Shown one piece after another: positions 27,130-36,118 of a stretch of 64,000 nucleotides of DNA; positions within the stretch are counted from its first letter, which is position 1; each line of letters begins with the position of its first letter. Source of the stretch: Empedobacter tilapiae. Its GTDB lineage: Bacteria; Bacteroidota; Bacteroidia; Flavobacteriales; Weeksellaceae. The notes under the pieces were generated by a model, which saw only the letters and a program-made list of their open reading frames with translations, made no database searches and was not told the origin of the DNA. The position numbers and the translations under genes are program-made. The stretch lies in NCBI RefSeq assembly GCF_004785645.1, contig NZ_SRPE01000006.1, positions 1 to 64,000 of the forward strand. Direction: 5' to 3'.

Positions 27130-27147
27130 AAGTAACATTGGTTACTT
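27130..27147. promoter_or_regulatory. Candidate operator of the osmC-type gene
   Basis: AAGTAACATTGGTTACTT is a perfect 7-bp inverted repeat with a 4-base centre. It covers the -33 position of the promoter whose -7 box is at 27112-27119. The geometry suits a MarR-, HxlR- or TetR-type dimer, but the regulator is not in the window. Confidence 0.5.
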
Positions 27148-27176
27148 CTAATCTAATTATTTTTTATATTATTAAC

Positions 27177-27208
27177 AATAAAGGCTGTTTAAAAAAACAA
27201 CCTTTATT
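27177..27208 (-). terminator. Hairpin after the subtilase pseudogene
   Basis: Thirteen-base arms (AATAAAGG..TGTT and complement, one mismatch) enclose a 6-base loop 24 bases past the stop at 27232. The T tract after it is poor, so termination strength is uncertain. Confidence 0.5.
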
Positions 27209-27231
27209 AAAACTTACAATAGTATAGTAAA

Positions 27232-29476
27232 TTAATACTTCAATACTTTTTTAGATATTGTTTTACCATTAGAATAGATGTTTAAAATATAAACACCATT
27301 TACTAATCCATTTAAATTCACTTTTATTTCAGCACCTGCTGTAACATTAGATTTCATTTTTTGACCTGCCATATTAAATAATTCAATTGATGCATTTTTA
27401 TCAATATTTTTAATTGTCACGTAACCTTTTGTTTTCGTTGGGTATACTAAAATTTCTTTAGAATTATCAAGTTCAGATATTCCTAATGAAGTATTTGAAT
27501 ATCCACTTAAAATGAATGAGATAGCTCTATCTTCAATCTTTCTATCATGATTTACTAAATTTCCTTTATGTGAAATTTCTATGCGATATTTTCTATCAGC
27601 AATAGGATTTTCTACCAATACTTGTTCTGTATTATCTACAGTATTATCTCCTTTTAAAGCTGGTGAACGAGGATGATCTGCATCTAATTTCCAAGGATAA
27701 TAAACTTGATTTGTTTCTGTATCTATAACTCTTAAATCAAAATCGTTTACTAATTTATTTGCATTATCATTTACTAATCTTTCATAGATTAGATTAGATC
27801 CGTCATCTTCTACTATATTTGCCGCAGGATCAATCCAACTAATTGAAGCTTTTAATGGAGTTTTCTCTTTTCCATATACTTCGTATGTTATTTTATCTCC
27901 ATTTTTAAATACAAAACGTTCAAATTTAGCTTCATCATTTGAAGCATCAAGTAATAAATCTGCCGCTGCTTTAGCATCGATTACTCCCCATCCTGCAAAA
28001 ACATCAGGTCCTGGGTACAATCCAGATTCTTGTGCTGTATGTGTAATTAAATTTTTTGCTTCATCAGCAAACAACTCTATAGTTTCATCTTCTTTTACCA
28101 AGCGTTGAAAATTAACTAATGCACCGATTACACCAGCTACTAAAGGAGAAGAAAAAGATGTTCCTGAATTGTATTTATATGATTTCATGTCATTCGCATC
28201 TTTTGAATTGATTGTTGGCATATAAACATTTGTTCCTACAGTAGAAACATCTGGTTTAATTGCTCCATCTTTTCGAGGTCCAGCTGAAGAATAATTAGAA
28301 TATTGTATTTTATCAGCAGTTGTATAACGGTAATCATCTTCTTTTTTTAAATGATCAATTGCTCCAACTGTAATAATATTTTTAGCTAATGATCCAAAAT
28401 CAATACATGCTTTTTCTAATTCACAATTTCCTGTAGGAAGCGCATCTAATTGTAGCAGAATCATTTACTTCTCCAATTTTTTTTGAATAAGATTTACCAT
28501 CTATATCAATCGAAGAAAAAGATTTAGGAGTTCCTAAAACAACATTTGTTGCATTGTCTCCAAAACTATTTCCTGCTGATTTAACTATTATATGATTTGG
28601 TTCAGAATCCACTAATAAATCCCAGTTATAATCGGATGTAAAATATGTTCCTGAATATGTTTTAGAGCCATCAGTTAAAGGTTCAATTGGTAATGGATAA
28701 GTAACTATTCCAAAAAGCATTGCAATAAAATTACTTGCTGAATAACCCAAATTTGTACCATATGAATGATTCGAAAGCTTATATTCAGAAGCTAACGTTT
28801 TTTGAAAATAGTTACCTGATTTCTCTGTAGTAGAAAATGAATAACTTCTAAATTTAGTTTGTTGTAAAACTCCTCTTGCGCTATCTATTATCCCTGCAGC
28901 TCCCATAACTCCTGCAACCTCTGTAGAGTGGTAATGATATCCTATAGTATCATTTGTTACTTGACCTCCACTTATTATTTTTTCTCCTATATCAATAAGC
29001 TTAATACGATCTGCTGTATTTGTAAATTCTTGGTGATTAATTACTCCACCTCCGTCAACAATAGTAATATTAATATCTTTTCCTGTCACTGGAGTTGTAA
29101 TATTACCTACTTGTCCGTTGTACAAATAATCTACATTAGCTGCCTTATTAGCTTTAACATCATAAACCTTTTCGTAGATAGGCGTTTTTCCAATAAAAGC
29201 AGAAACAACTTTTGCTTCCTTTGCTTCTTTATCCAATTCCTGAGTTATAAACTCTTCTGGAGAAATAAGAATATTATTACTTTTTAAATAAGTATCAAGT
29301 AGTTTATAATCTTGAGTTGTCAATTCTAAATTAACTTTTTTTAGAGGAGCTAATCTTAATTGTTTTTGTAGTACCTCTTGTTTCTTTGCTTCCAGAATTT
29401 GCTCAATTTTGGAATGATTCTGTGCATAAACCGAAAGCGAAAAAGCTAACGGAATTACTAGTAAAATCTGTTTCAT
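27232..29476 (-). pseudogene. S8 subtilisin-like protease with T9SS domain, frameshifted
   Basis: Two leftward ORFs (28421-29476 and 27232-28464) overlap by 44 bases in different frames and together make one subtilase. The first has the signal peptide, a propeptide-like region, catalytic Asp141 (TIVDGGG) and His183 (YHYHSTEVAGVMG). The second has LAKNIITVGAID, the catalytic serine (NSGTSFSSPLVAG) and a T9SS C-terminal domain ending KKVLKY. The second frame has a stop directly before its first ATG, so the shift must lie inside the 44-base overlap. It corresponds to one extra base or two missing bases. The overlap contains no long homopolymer. As read, neither half has a full catalytic triad. 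A sequencing error is possible. Confidence 0.85.
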
Positions 29477-29540
29477 AAAATAGTATTAATGTTAAATTTA
29501 TTTTTTCTTTGAGTTTTATTTTTTTATTACTTTTGATATT

Positions 29541-31079
29541 TCAGATTTGCCATCTAGATATACTACTCTTATCAATTTCTTTAGAATTTTGTTTTCCTTT
29601 GATTAACTGACCATTCAAATTAATTATTTCTATAGAGGTTATTATATTTTTTGTATAGATTTTCACAGTTGATGTTACAGGATTTGGATAAATCTTAAAT
29701 GTGATAGGATTAATTTCTTTCGTTGATAAAGTTGACAAAACATCATATACTTTTGAAAAATCTGGATAACCATAACCAATATTATTTTTATGTGATGGAA
29801 ATAAATGTCCTGATTCTCTTACAATTTGTTTTAAAGTTTCTAAAGGTACTTTTGGAAAAGCTGACATTAAAGATGCCATTGCTCCAGCTATTGTAGGAGA
29901 TGAAAATGAAGTTCCTGAACTAAGTTTATAGGTTCCTTGACTTCCAATTGTTTTAATTGATACTCCAAGTGCTGATACATCTGGCTTAATCGATCCATTT
30001 GCATTTGGTCCATAAGATGTTGTTCCTGAACCAACATTTGTATTTAAAATATTACCAATTGTAAAAACTTCCTCTGGATCAGATGGAAAACCAATTTTTT
30101 TCCATTTTTGTAATGCATAATTTCCTGCAGAAACAACTAACATAATTCCTCTACTTGTTGCTATTTTAGCACCTTCTGATATAAAAGCAGTTGTTCCATC
30201 TAAATCATCAATCGAGTAATTATAACGCGCATCATCAAAATCATCATATCCTAATGATGAATTTATTACATCAACTCCAATACTATCTGCTCTCTCAGCT
30301 GCTTGAACCCAATACATCCATTCTTTAAGTGTTTCTTCTGAAGTATCTTCAGTTACATATAAAGAATAATTAGCTTCTGGAGCTGCTCCAACATATTCCC
30401 CATTTAAATTGACTGCCATTGTTGATAAAACAGTTGTTCCATGTTCATGTTGTTGATAAACATTTTTCGTTTTTGCAACAAAATTATATACGTCTTTTAT
30501 CCTCTTTTCTTTAAAAATATGTTTAAAAGGTGTTATTGTATCTGCTCCTAAAAATCCACCATCTATAACTCCAATATGCATAGATTTCCCTTTAAATCCT
30601 TTTGAATGAATTACATCTAATTTTATTTTTTTTATAAAATTATCACTTTCACCATATACAATATCTTTATTCACAACTCGTTTATCCTGTGATGATTCTT
30701 GTAAAATTTTATCAGCAGATTCATTTCGAACTAATGATTTTACTTCAGAAACAAAACTTAATTTTTTAAGTTCATCTATAGCTGAAATATCATCAATTGA
30801 AACTAATAAGCTATTCAACCACTTTGAATGTCCATTATAAACCAAATTTATTTTCTTAATTTGATTAAGTCTTTCATTAGAAATAGGAATATCTTTTTCA
30901 TCTAACTGAATTCCATATTTAATCCTTCTATCTAAACTTTCTTGAGAAAGCATCTTCAAAGGATTTGAATAATATTCTTCAGTATTTTCTTTCTTATTTA
31001 GTTGAATGAGATAATAATCTTGTGCATAAAGATTTACAATACCTAATAAGATAAGTATAGCTAAATAAATTTTTTTCAT
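29541..31079 (-). CDS. S8 subtilisin-like protease, T9SS tail lost by frameshift
   Basis: This 512-residue secreted protease has a signal peptide (KKIYLAILILLGIVNLYAQ), a propeptide (about 20-150) and a subtilase domain with Asp173 (IGVIDGGF), His213 (HEHGTTVLS), oxyanion Asn320 (VSAGN) and Ser391 (SGTSFSSPTIAG). A T9SS C-terminal domain begins (FKIYPNPVTSTVKIY, IEIINLNGQLI) but ends abruptly as SSISRWQI. The next frame over the same bases continues as VVYLDGKSEISKVIKK and stops at 29516, which is the proper end of such a domain. A small deletion near 29560 therefore seems to have removed the sorting tail. The protease would be catalytically complete but probably not exported by T9SS. Confidence 0.82.
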   Translation of the reverse strand: MKKIYLAILILLGIVNLYAQDYYLIQLNKKENTEEYYSNPLKMLSQESLDRRIKYGIQLDEKDIPISNERLNQIKKINLVYNGHSKWLNSLLVSIDDISAIDELKKLSFVSEVKSLVRNESADKILQESSQDKRVVNKDIVYGESDNFIKKIKLDVIHSKGFKGKSMHIGVIDGGFLGADTITPFKHIFKEKRIKDVYNFVAKTKNVYQQHEHGTTVLSTMAVNLNGEYVGAAPEANYSLYVTEDTSEETLKEWMYWVQAAERADSIGVDVINSSLGYDDFDDARYNYSIDDLDGTTAFISEGAKIATSRGIMLVVSAGNYALQKWKKIGFPSDPEEVFTIGNILNTNVGSGTTSYGPNANGSIKPDVSALGVSIKTIGSQGTYKLSSGTSFSSPTIAGAMASLMSAFPKVPLETLKQIVRESGHLFPSHKNNIGYGYPDFSKVYDVLSTLSTKEINPITFKIYPNPVTSTVKIYTKNIITSIEIINLNGQLIKGKQNSKEIDKSSISRWQI

Positions 31080-31098
31080 AGAAAATAGTTTATGGATA

Positions 31099-31127
31099 AT
31101 ACAGAGAAAAATAAATTTTCTCTGTAT
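31099..31127. repeat. Intergenic hairpin
   Basis: A 12-bp stem (ATACAGAGAAAA / TTTTCTCTGTAT) with an ATAAA loop lies between two leftward T9SS cargo genes. No clear T run follows on the reverse strand, so it may be a weak terminator or an RNA-stability element. Confidence 0.45.
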
Positions 31128-31173
31128 CTAATTCTTTCAATTGAATCAAATGATTCAATGAAAAAAAATTCTA

Positions 31174-32031
31174 TTATTTTTTGATAAATTTTCTATTGAT
31201 TTGTACTCCTTCGATATTAGCTTGTACAATGTAAACTCCTTCTTTCAATCCTTGGACATCTATTTTTCCTGAAGAAGCTTCTCTTATATATAATAATTGT
31301 TTACCTGTTAAATCAAAAATTTTAACTTCTTTTATAATTGATTTTGTAGAAAAGTTAATAAAGTCCGAAGTTGGATTTGGATATACCTTATTTTCAACTT
31401 TATTTAATTCTCCAATGCTTAAACTTAATGATTCAATTTTTATATTATCAATCATTAAAGTCCACATAAACTTATCTGAATAGCAATGAAATCCAAGATT
31501 ATACTCACCTGTCTCAGTTGCTGTATATTCAACTTCAACAGTTTCATATTTATTATCCGCTGTAAAAAACTTATCTTTTTGTAATAAGATAGTTGTTTGA
31601 TCAGCTATAGTAGCTCCTTTACCAATAGTTAATTTGTAACTTTCAGACATTCCTGCACTTTTTCCAGCAGTTCGGTGATCATAAGAAATTTTAATTTTTT
31701 GACCAGCTGTTAATTTTATTGGTCTCGAAAACATCCAAGTATTTGCAGGATCAGTAGACGAATAATTGTAACGCATATAGTACTCTCCTTCAGAAGGTCC
31801 TACTTGAGGTCCTGTAAATTTTACCCTTTCCCAAATTTTTCCAGTACCATTATTAATAGTAGTCCAACCATCTAAATCTTCTGTCTCAAATCCATAGGCA
31901 TAAGGTAGAGTTATTTCTTGAATTGATTTTTGTAATAAAACTGTTTGTTTTTCTGTAGCTACATTATTGTTAATTTGAGCATAGGCACAAAAAGACAACA
32001 TTGAAAGCAAGGTAGTAAATGTAGATTTCAT
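31174..32031 (-). CDS. Secreted choice-of-anchor J-type protein with T9SS domain
   Basis: This 285-residue protein has a signal peptide (KSTFTTLLSMLSFCAYAQ) and a jelly-roll domain (about 40-205) typical of cleaved-adhesin/choice-of-anchor J modules: YGFETEDLDGWTTIN, EGEYYMRYNYSS, KISYDHRTAG and LGFHCYSD...LMIDNIKI. The T9SS type A tail is intact (NKVYPNPTSDFINF, VKIFDLTGKQLL, EGVYIVQA, RKFIKK). Such proteins often bind surfaces or partner proteases outside the cell. It is upstream of the two subtilase genes on the same strand and may belong to the same secreted set. Confidence 0.82.
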   Translation of the reverse strand: MKSTFTTLLSMLSFCAYAQINNNVATEKQTVLLQKSIQEITLPYAYGFETEDLDGWTTINNGTGKIWERVKFTGPQVGPSEGEYYMRYNYSSTDPANTWMFSRPIKLTAGQKIKISYDHRTAGKSAGMSESYKLTIGKGATIADQTTILLQKDKFFTADNKYETVEVEYTATETGEYNLGFHCYSDKFMWTLMIDNIKIESLSLSIGELNKVENKVYPNPTSDFINFSTKSIIKEVKIFDLTGKQLLYIREASSGKIDVQGLKEGVYIVQANIEGVQINRKFIKK

Positions 32032-32179
32032 ATCTTTAAAATTGTTAATTAGTGTTACTAAGTTAAGGCTATTTTTTTAATAACCAAATATTTACAATTA
32101 ACAACATCTTTTATATTTATTATAAATAAGCATTTTATTTACCTTATTTTTTCTATTAACAATTTTATAAATAGGACAC

Positions 32180-32217
32180 AAAAAAAGCAGTTTCAAAGTT
32201 TTGAAACTGCTTTTTTT
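32180..32217 (-). terminator. Terminator of asnA
   Basis: An 18-bp stem (AAAAAAAGCAGTTTCAAA and complement) with a 2-base loop starts at the asnA stop codon. T runs flank it. Confidence 0.9.
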
Positions 32218-33221
32218 TATAATAATTCGATATTTTCTTCTTTTAATTTTTCTTTTACTTTTCCATCCCAAATACTCGCTTGTACTTCGCCAATATGTCG
32301 AGATTTCAACATAAACATACACATACGAGATTGACCAATTCCTCCTCCAATTGATTCTGTTAACTGATCATCTAACAACATCGAGTGAAATAATAAATTT
32401 TTACGATCCAAAGAATCTCTAATTTCTAATTGTTTCGTCAAAGCTTCTTTATCTACACGAATTCCCATCGAAGATAATTCAAAAGCAGATTCTAAAACAG
32501 GATTCCAAACTAAAATATCTCCGTTCAAACCTCTAAAACCAGCACTATTTTCTGTGCTCCAATCATCGTAGTCAGCAGCGCGTGCATCATGCAATTCTCC
32601 GTTACTCAATTCTCCTCCAATTCCATAAATAAAAACGGCTCCAAATTCTTTACAAATTTCATTTTCACGTTGTTTTGACGTAAATGTTGGATATTTTTGT
32701 AGTAAATCTTCAGACGAAATAAATGTAATTTGTTGTGGTAATACAGCTTTCAATTGCGGATATTTTGCCTCTACATTTTGCTCCGTTTGTTTGATAACTT
32801 CATAAATCGATTTTACTGTCGAAAAAAGATAATCCAATTGGCGATCTTGAGCCACAATTACTTTTTCCCAATCCCACTGATCTACATAAATAGAATGAAT
32901 TGGTGAATAATCTTCGTCTGGTCGCAAAGCGCGCATATCTGTTATAATTCCTTCGCCTGGTTCAATTTCCAATTCTTTCAAACGAATACGTTTCCATTTC
33001 GCCAAAGAATGTACAACCACCGCATTTTTATCATTCAAAGATTTTATAGGGAACTTTACAGGTCTTTCGATACTATTCAAATCATCATTAATACCTGTTC
33101 CATCCAAAACTACCAATGGTCCAGAAACTGGAATAATGTTTAATTCTTTTTGTAATCCTTTCGAAAATTCTTCTTTTACAAAAGAGATTGCTTGTTCTCT
33201 ACGTAATAATGCTCTGCTCAT
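32217..33221 (-). CDS. asnA: Aspartate-ammonia ligase
   Basis: AsnA makes asparagine from aspartate, ammonia and ATP and is structurally related to class II aminoacyl-tRNA synthetases. The 334-residue protein matches the family along its whole length: LLRREQAISFVKEEF, VSGPLVVLDGTGINDDLNSIERPV, VVHSLAKWKR, SIYVDQWDWEKVI and GGGIGQSRMCMFML. It is a single-gene transcript with a strong terminator overlapping its stop codon. A near-consensus -7 box TACTTTTA (33260-33267, reverse strand) lies upstream. Confidence 0.95.
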   Translation of the reverse strand: MSRALLRREQAISFVKEEFSKGLQKELNIIPVSGPLVVLDGTGINDDLNSIERPVKFPIKSLNDKNAVVVHSLAKWKRIRLKELEIEPGEGIITDMRALRPDEDYSPIHSIYVDQWDWEKVIVAQDRQLDYLFSTVKSIYEVIKQTEQNVEAKYPQLKAVLPQQITFISSEDLLQKYPTFTSKQRENEICKEFGAVFIYGIGGELSNGELHDARAADYDDWSTENSAGFRGLNGDILVWNPVLESAFELSSMGIRVDKEALTKQLEIRDSLDRKNLLFHSMLLDDQLTESIGGGIGQSRMCMFMLKSRHIGEVQASIWDGKVKEKLKEENIELL

Positions 33222-33396
33222 CTTTTTAATCTTTAAATGATTTCTTTTTTTAACTGATGTAAAAGTAGAACAGCTTCTATCAATAAATTTACTATTGACT
33301 TAAATTGGTTTAAAAATATTTAATTTTAAATACAAAATATTATTTACACTTAAATATTTAAACTTTATAAATGATTTAAATTTAATTTTTAAAATA

Positions 33397-33430
33397 AAAA
33401 TCGATCAACTCTTACAAATTGACCGATTTT
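33397..33430 (-). terminator. Terminator of rpiB
   Basis: Twelve-base arms (AAAATCGATCAA and TTGACCGATTTT, with one G-U or mismatched pair) enclose a 10-base loop 24 bases after the stop. A T-rich tract follows on the reverse strand. Confidence 0.75.
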
Positions 33431-33453
33431 GTATCTTATATAGATGTATAAAA

Positions 33454-33894
33454 TTATCCGTTATATGAACAGGCAATTTTATCTACGCGACCTTGGTGAC
33501 GACCACCTTCAAATTCTGTTGCTAAAAATGTATTCACAATTTCTTCTGCATATTCATACGCAATAAAGCGTGCAGGTAAAGTTAACACATTTGCATTATT
33601 GTGTTGGCGAGCTAACTTGGCAATATCCGTCATCCAGCATAATGCAGCACGAATTCCTTGGTGTTTATTTGCAGTCATTGTAACGCCTTGCGCACTACCA
33701 CAAATCAAAATTCCGAAATCTGCTTTTCCATCTTCTACAGCTTGTGCCGTTGGGTGTGCAAAATCAGGGTAATCAACACTCGCTGTTGAGAACGTGCCAA
33801 AATCCTCAACCTCAAGACCTTGACTTGTTAAAAAGGGTACTAATTTCTCCTTATAATCGAACCCAGCATGGTCCGCTCCGATTGCAATTTTCAT
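33454..33894 (-). CDS. rpiB: Ribose-5-phosphate isomerase B
   Basis: RpiB interconverts ribose 5-phosphate and ribulose 5-phosphate in the pentose phosphate pathway. The 146-residue protein shows the family start KIAIGADHAGFDYKEKL, YPDFAHPTAQAV, the catalytic Cys65 loop GILICGSAQGVTMTANK and HNNANVLTLPARF. It is divergent from pgk across a 540-base AT-rich gap that carries DnaA-box-like sequences. Confidence 0.95.
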   Translation of the reverse strand: MKIAIGADHAGFDYKEKLVPFLTSQGLEVEDFGTFSTASVDYPDFAHPTAQAVEDGKADFGILICGSAQGVTMTANKHQGIRAALCWMTDIAKLARQHNNANVLTLPARFIAYEYAEEIVNTFLATEFEGGRHQGRVDKIACSYNG

Positions 33895-34376
33895 TTAATT
33901 AACAGGTGTTTTTGTTGTTTTTGTTTAAATAATTGTAAATCAAATGTTAAGTAAACGTAACAAGTTGTTAAAAGATGATTGAATAAAACTAATAACTTTT
34001 CGAGAGAAAAATTTGGAAATCTGATTCAAAAAATCAATTAGAAATAAATCAATACAAGTCAAGTAAAAGTTTTCATTTTGGCATAAAAGATTTACACACC
34101 ATTATGAATAGTTTTCACAAAACTTCTTTTTAACAAAAGTTGTTTATCAACCAAAATGATAAATTGTTGATAGAATATCTAACTCTTTCATTACAAAACA
34201 AAATTACAAATAATAGCTTGTTAATTGCTATTAAATAAAATTTATCTCACTTTAGTTATCCACATATTAACAGTGCTAATAATAGTAACATTTTTTTCTT
34301 TTTTTAAAATTTAAAAATTAATTAAATTATATATATTATTATGAATTGTTAATAGTTGAAAATTGTGTTGAATGAT
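33895..34376. other. AT-rich gap with DnaA-box-like sites, candidate origin segment
   Basis: This gap between rpiB and pgk has no plausible gene. It holds TTATCCACA (34256-34264), identical to the standard DnaA box, and GTTTTCACA (34111-34119) and ATTTACACA (34090-34098), each one base off TTWTNCACA. TTATCAACC (34144-34152) and an opposed TGTTGATAG (34165-34173) are looser variants. A nearly pure A/T stretch (about 34302-34342) follows, as in an unwinding element. TTGTTAATAG-type repeats occur here and in the gap after pgk. Gene orientation changes here from leftward to rightward. Origin function is inference. Confidence 0.4.
34256..34264 (+). promoter_or_regulatory. DnaA box, perfect consensus
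   Basis: TTATCCACA equals the strongest DnaA-binding 9-mer. It lies in an AT-rich intergenic region with two one-mismatch boxes within 170 bases. Confidence 0.5.
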
Positions 34377-34410
34377 TTTGAGATCAAAAATGAAACTTTG
34401 ATTACTTTTG
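34377..34410 (+). promoter_or_regulatory. pgk promoter
   Basis: TTTG (34377-34380), a 22-base spacer and TACTTTTG (34403-34410) fit the Bacteroidota pattern. The -7 box ends 24 bases before the ATG of pgk. Confidence 0.65.
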
Positions 34411-34434
34411 TGAGGTACAAATTTCAAACAAACT

Positions 34435-35625
34435 ATGAAAACAATAAACGACTACAATTTTGAAAACAAGAAAGCATTAATTCGTGTTGACTTCAATGTT
34501 CCGCAAGATGAAAACTTAAATGTGACAGATGATACACGTATTAAAGCTGCCAAACCAACGATTGATAAAATATTGAAGGATGGTGGAGCTGTTGTGTTAA
34601 TGAGTCATTTGGGACGTCCTAAAGGCGAATTTAATGACAAATATTCATTGAAACATATTGAATCAAAAGTTTCAGAAATTCTAGGCGTTGATGTGATTGT
34701 TGCAAATGATGTTATTGGCGATGATGCGAAACAAAAAGTTAGCAATCTAAAACCAGGCCAAGTTTTATTATTGGAGAATGTTCGTTTCCATAATGAGGAA
34801 GAAGCTGGAGATAAAGACTTTGCAAAAGCATTGGCTCAATTTGGAGATATTTATGTGAACGATGCTTTCGGCACTGCACACCGCGCACATGCTTCGACTG
34901 CAATTATTGCTGAATTTTTTCCAGAAAACAAATGTTTTGGTTTGTTAATGGAACAAGAATTAACAGCTATTAACAAAGTGTTAGCTAATGGAGAAAAGCC
35001 TGTAACAGCAATACTTGGCGGTGCTAAAGTATCATCTAAAATTACAATTATCAACAATATTTTACCAGTTATTGATAACTTGATTATTGGTGGAGGAATG
35101 ACATATACTTTCGTAAAAGCAAACGGGGGAAAAATAGGTAATTCATTGGTTGAAAATGATAAATTGGATTTAGCGAAAGAAATTTTAGCTGAATGTGAAA
35201 AACATAATGTAAAAGTTTACTTACCAATAGATAATTTGATTGCAGATAATTTCAGTAATGATGCAAATACGCAAGTAACAAATGTTGGAGAAATTCCTGA
35301 CAGTTGGATGGGAATGGATGTTGCTGATGAAACAATCAAACAAAATGCAGAAGTAATTAAAAACTCGAAAACAATTCTTTGGAATGGTCCTTTAGGTGTT
35401 TTTGAAATGTCAAATTTTGCAAAAGGAACAATCGCTTTAGGTGATGCAATTGCTGAAGCTACTGCAAACGGTGCTTTTTCGTTAGTTGGTGGTGGAGATT
35501 CTGTTGCATTCGTAAAACAATTTGGTTACGACGACAAAGTAAGCTACGTTTCTACGGGAGGTGGAGCTATGTTAGAGTCTTTAGAAGGTAGAGAATTACC
35601 AGGAGTTGCTGCAATTTTAAAATAA
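34435..35625 (+). CDS. pgk: Phosphoglycerate kinase
   Basis: Pgk transfers the acyl phosphate of 1,3-bisphosphoglycerate to ADP in glycolysis and works in reverse in gluconeogenesis. The 396-residue protein shows [17 protein letters not shown], the basic substrate site [34 protein letters not shown] and the C-terminal nucleotide site GGGDSVAFV with STGGGAMLE. It is a single-gene transcript with its own promoter and terminator. AT-rich gaps of about 500 bases lie on both sides, which is unusual for this otherwise compact window. Confidence 0.97.
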   Translation: MKTINDYNFENKKALIRVDFNVPQDENLNVTDDTRIKAAKPTIDKILKDGGAVVLMSHLGRPKGEFNDKYSLKHIESKVSEILGVDVIVANDVIGDDAKQKVSNLKPGQVLLLENVRFHNEEEAGDKDFAKALAQFGDIYVNDAFGTAHRAHASTAIIAEFFPENKCFGLLMEQELTAINKVLANGEKPVTAILGGAKVSSKITIINNILPVIDNLIIGGGMTYTFVKANGGKIGNSLVENDKLDLAKEILAECEKHNVKVYLPIDNLIADNFSNDANTQVTNVGEIPDSWMGMDVADETIKQNAEVIKNSKTILWNGPLGVFEMSNFAKGTIALGDAIAEATANGAFSLVGGGDSVAFVKQFGYDDKVSYVSTGGGAMLESLEGRELPGVAAILK

Positions 35626-35650
35626 GACAACAATTTTTTAAGATAAATGA

Positions 35651-35677
35651 AAGCTGAGCATTTGCTCGGCTTTTTTT
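35651..35677 (+). terminator. Terminator of pgk
   Basis: A 9-bp stem (AAGCTGAGC / GCTCGGCTT, one G-U pair) with an ATTT loop is followed by seven T. It lies 25 bases past the pgk stop. Confidence 0.85.
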
Positions 35678-36118
35678 GTGACTTATTGTCAAGCTAAATT
35701 TATTTTCAGCTTCTCAGCTTTTGAAATTCTAAAACGAGTTCAGAATGAGCTTAATTTAGTTTTACAATTGTTAATAGTAATTACTTGTTATTTAATAAAT
35801 TAACTACTTATCAACTGAGTTATAAAAAAAATGTTTATAGCTTAATTAATTACTCAAATTGTTAATAGTAAGCTTTTCAAAATAAATAAATTAAAAAGTT
35901 ATGAATAGACTTTATTAAAACTTGTGAATAATGATGATTTTATAACTGAATTGATTTGATAAAGTCAAAATTGTTAATAGTAAGAAATTGATAAATAGTA
36001 AATTAAAAAGTAATTAAGATAATTTATTAAAAATTGTTGAAACTGAAATTTCCCTACAATTAGCCATTTTATTTGTAGAAAAGGATTGTTATATTCGTAA
36101 AGATTTAATAATCAATCT
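35678..36118. repeat. AT-rich gap with three ATTGTTAATAGTAA repeats
   Basis: ATTGTTAATAGTAA occurs three times in direct orientation (35767-35780, 35858-35871 and 35970-35983). Related 10-mers lie upstream of pgk at 34164 and 34345. A TTATTCACA DnaA-box match on the reverse strand is at 35923-35931. TTATCAACTGAGTTATAAA (35808-35826) recurs with one change at 49147-49165. No ORF or RNA gene is evident. It is either a repeat-bearing regulatory gap or part of an origin region together with the gap before pgk. Confidence 0.5.

Noticed and set aside
28466-28480. Programmed frameshift at the eight-A run in the subtilase
   Set aside because: The downstream frame has a TAA between the A run and its first ATG, so slippage at the run could not read into it.
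32098-32322. ORF of 74 residues overlapping the end of asnA
   Set aside because: It lies out of frame with a well-supported gene and crosses its terminator. The product is a Lys/Arg/Ile-rich string with no domain pattern.
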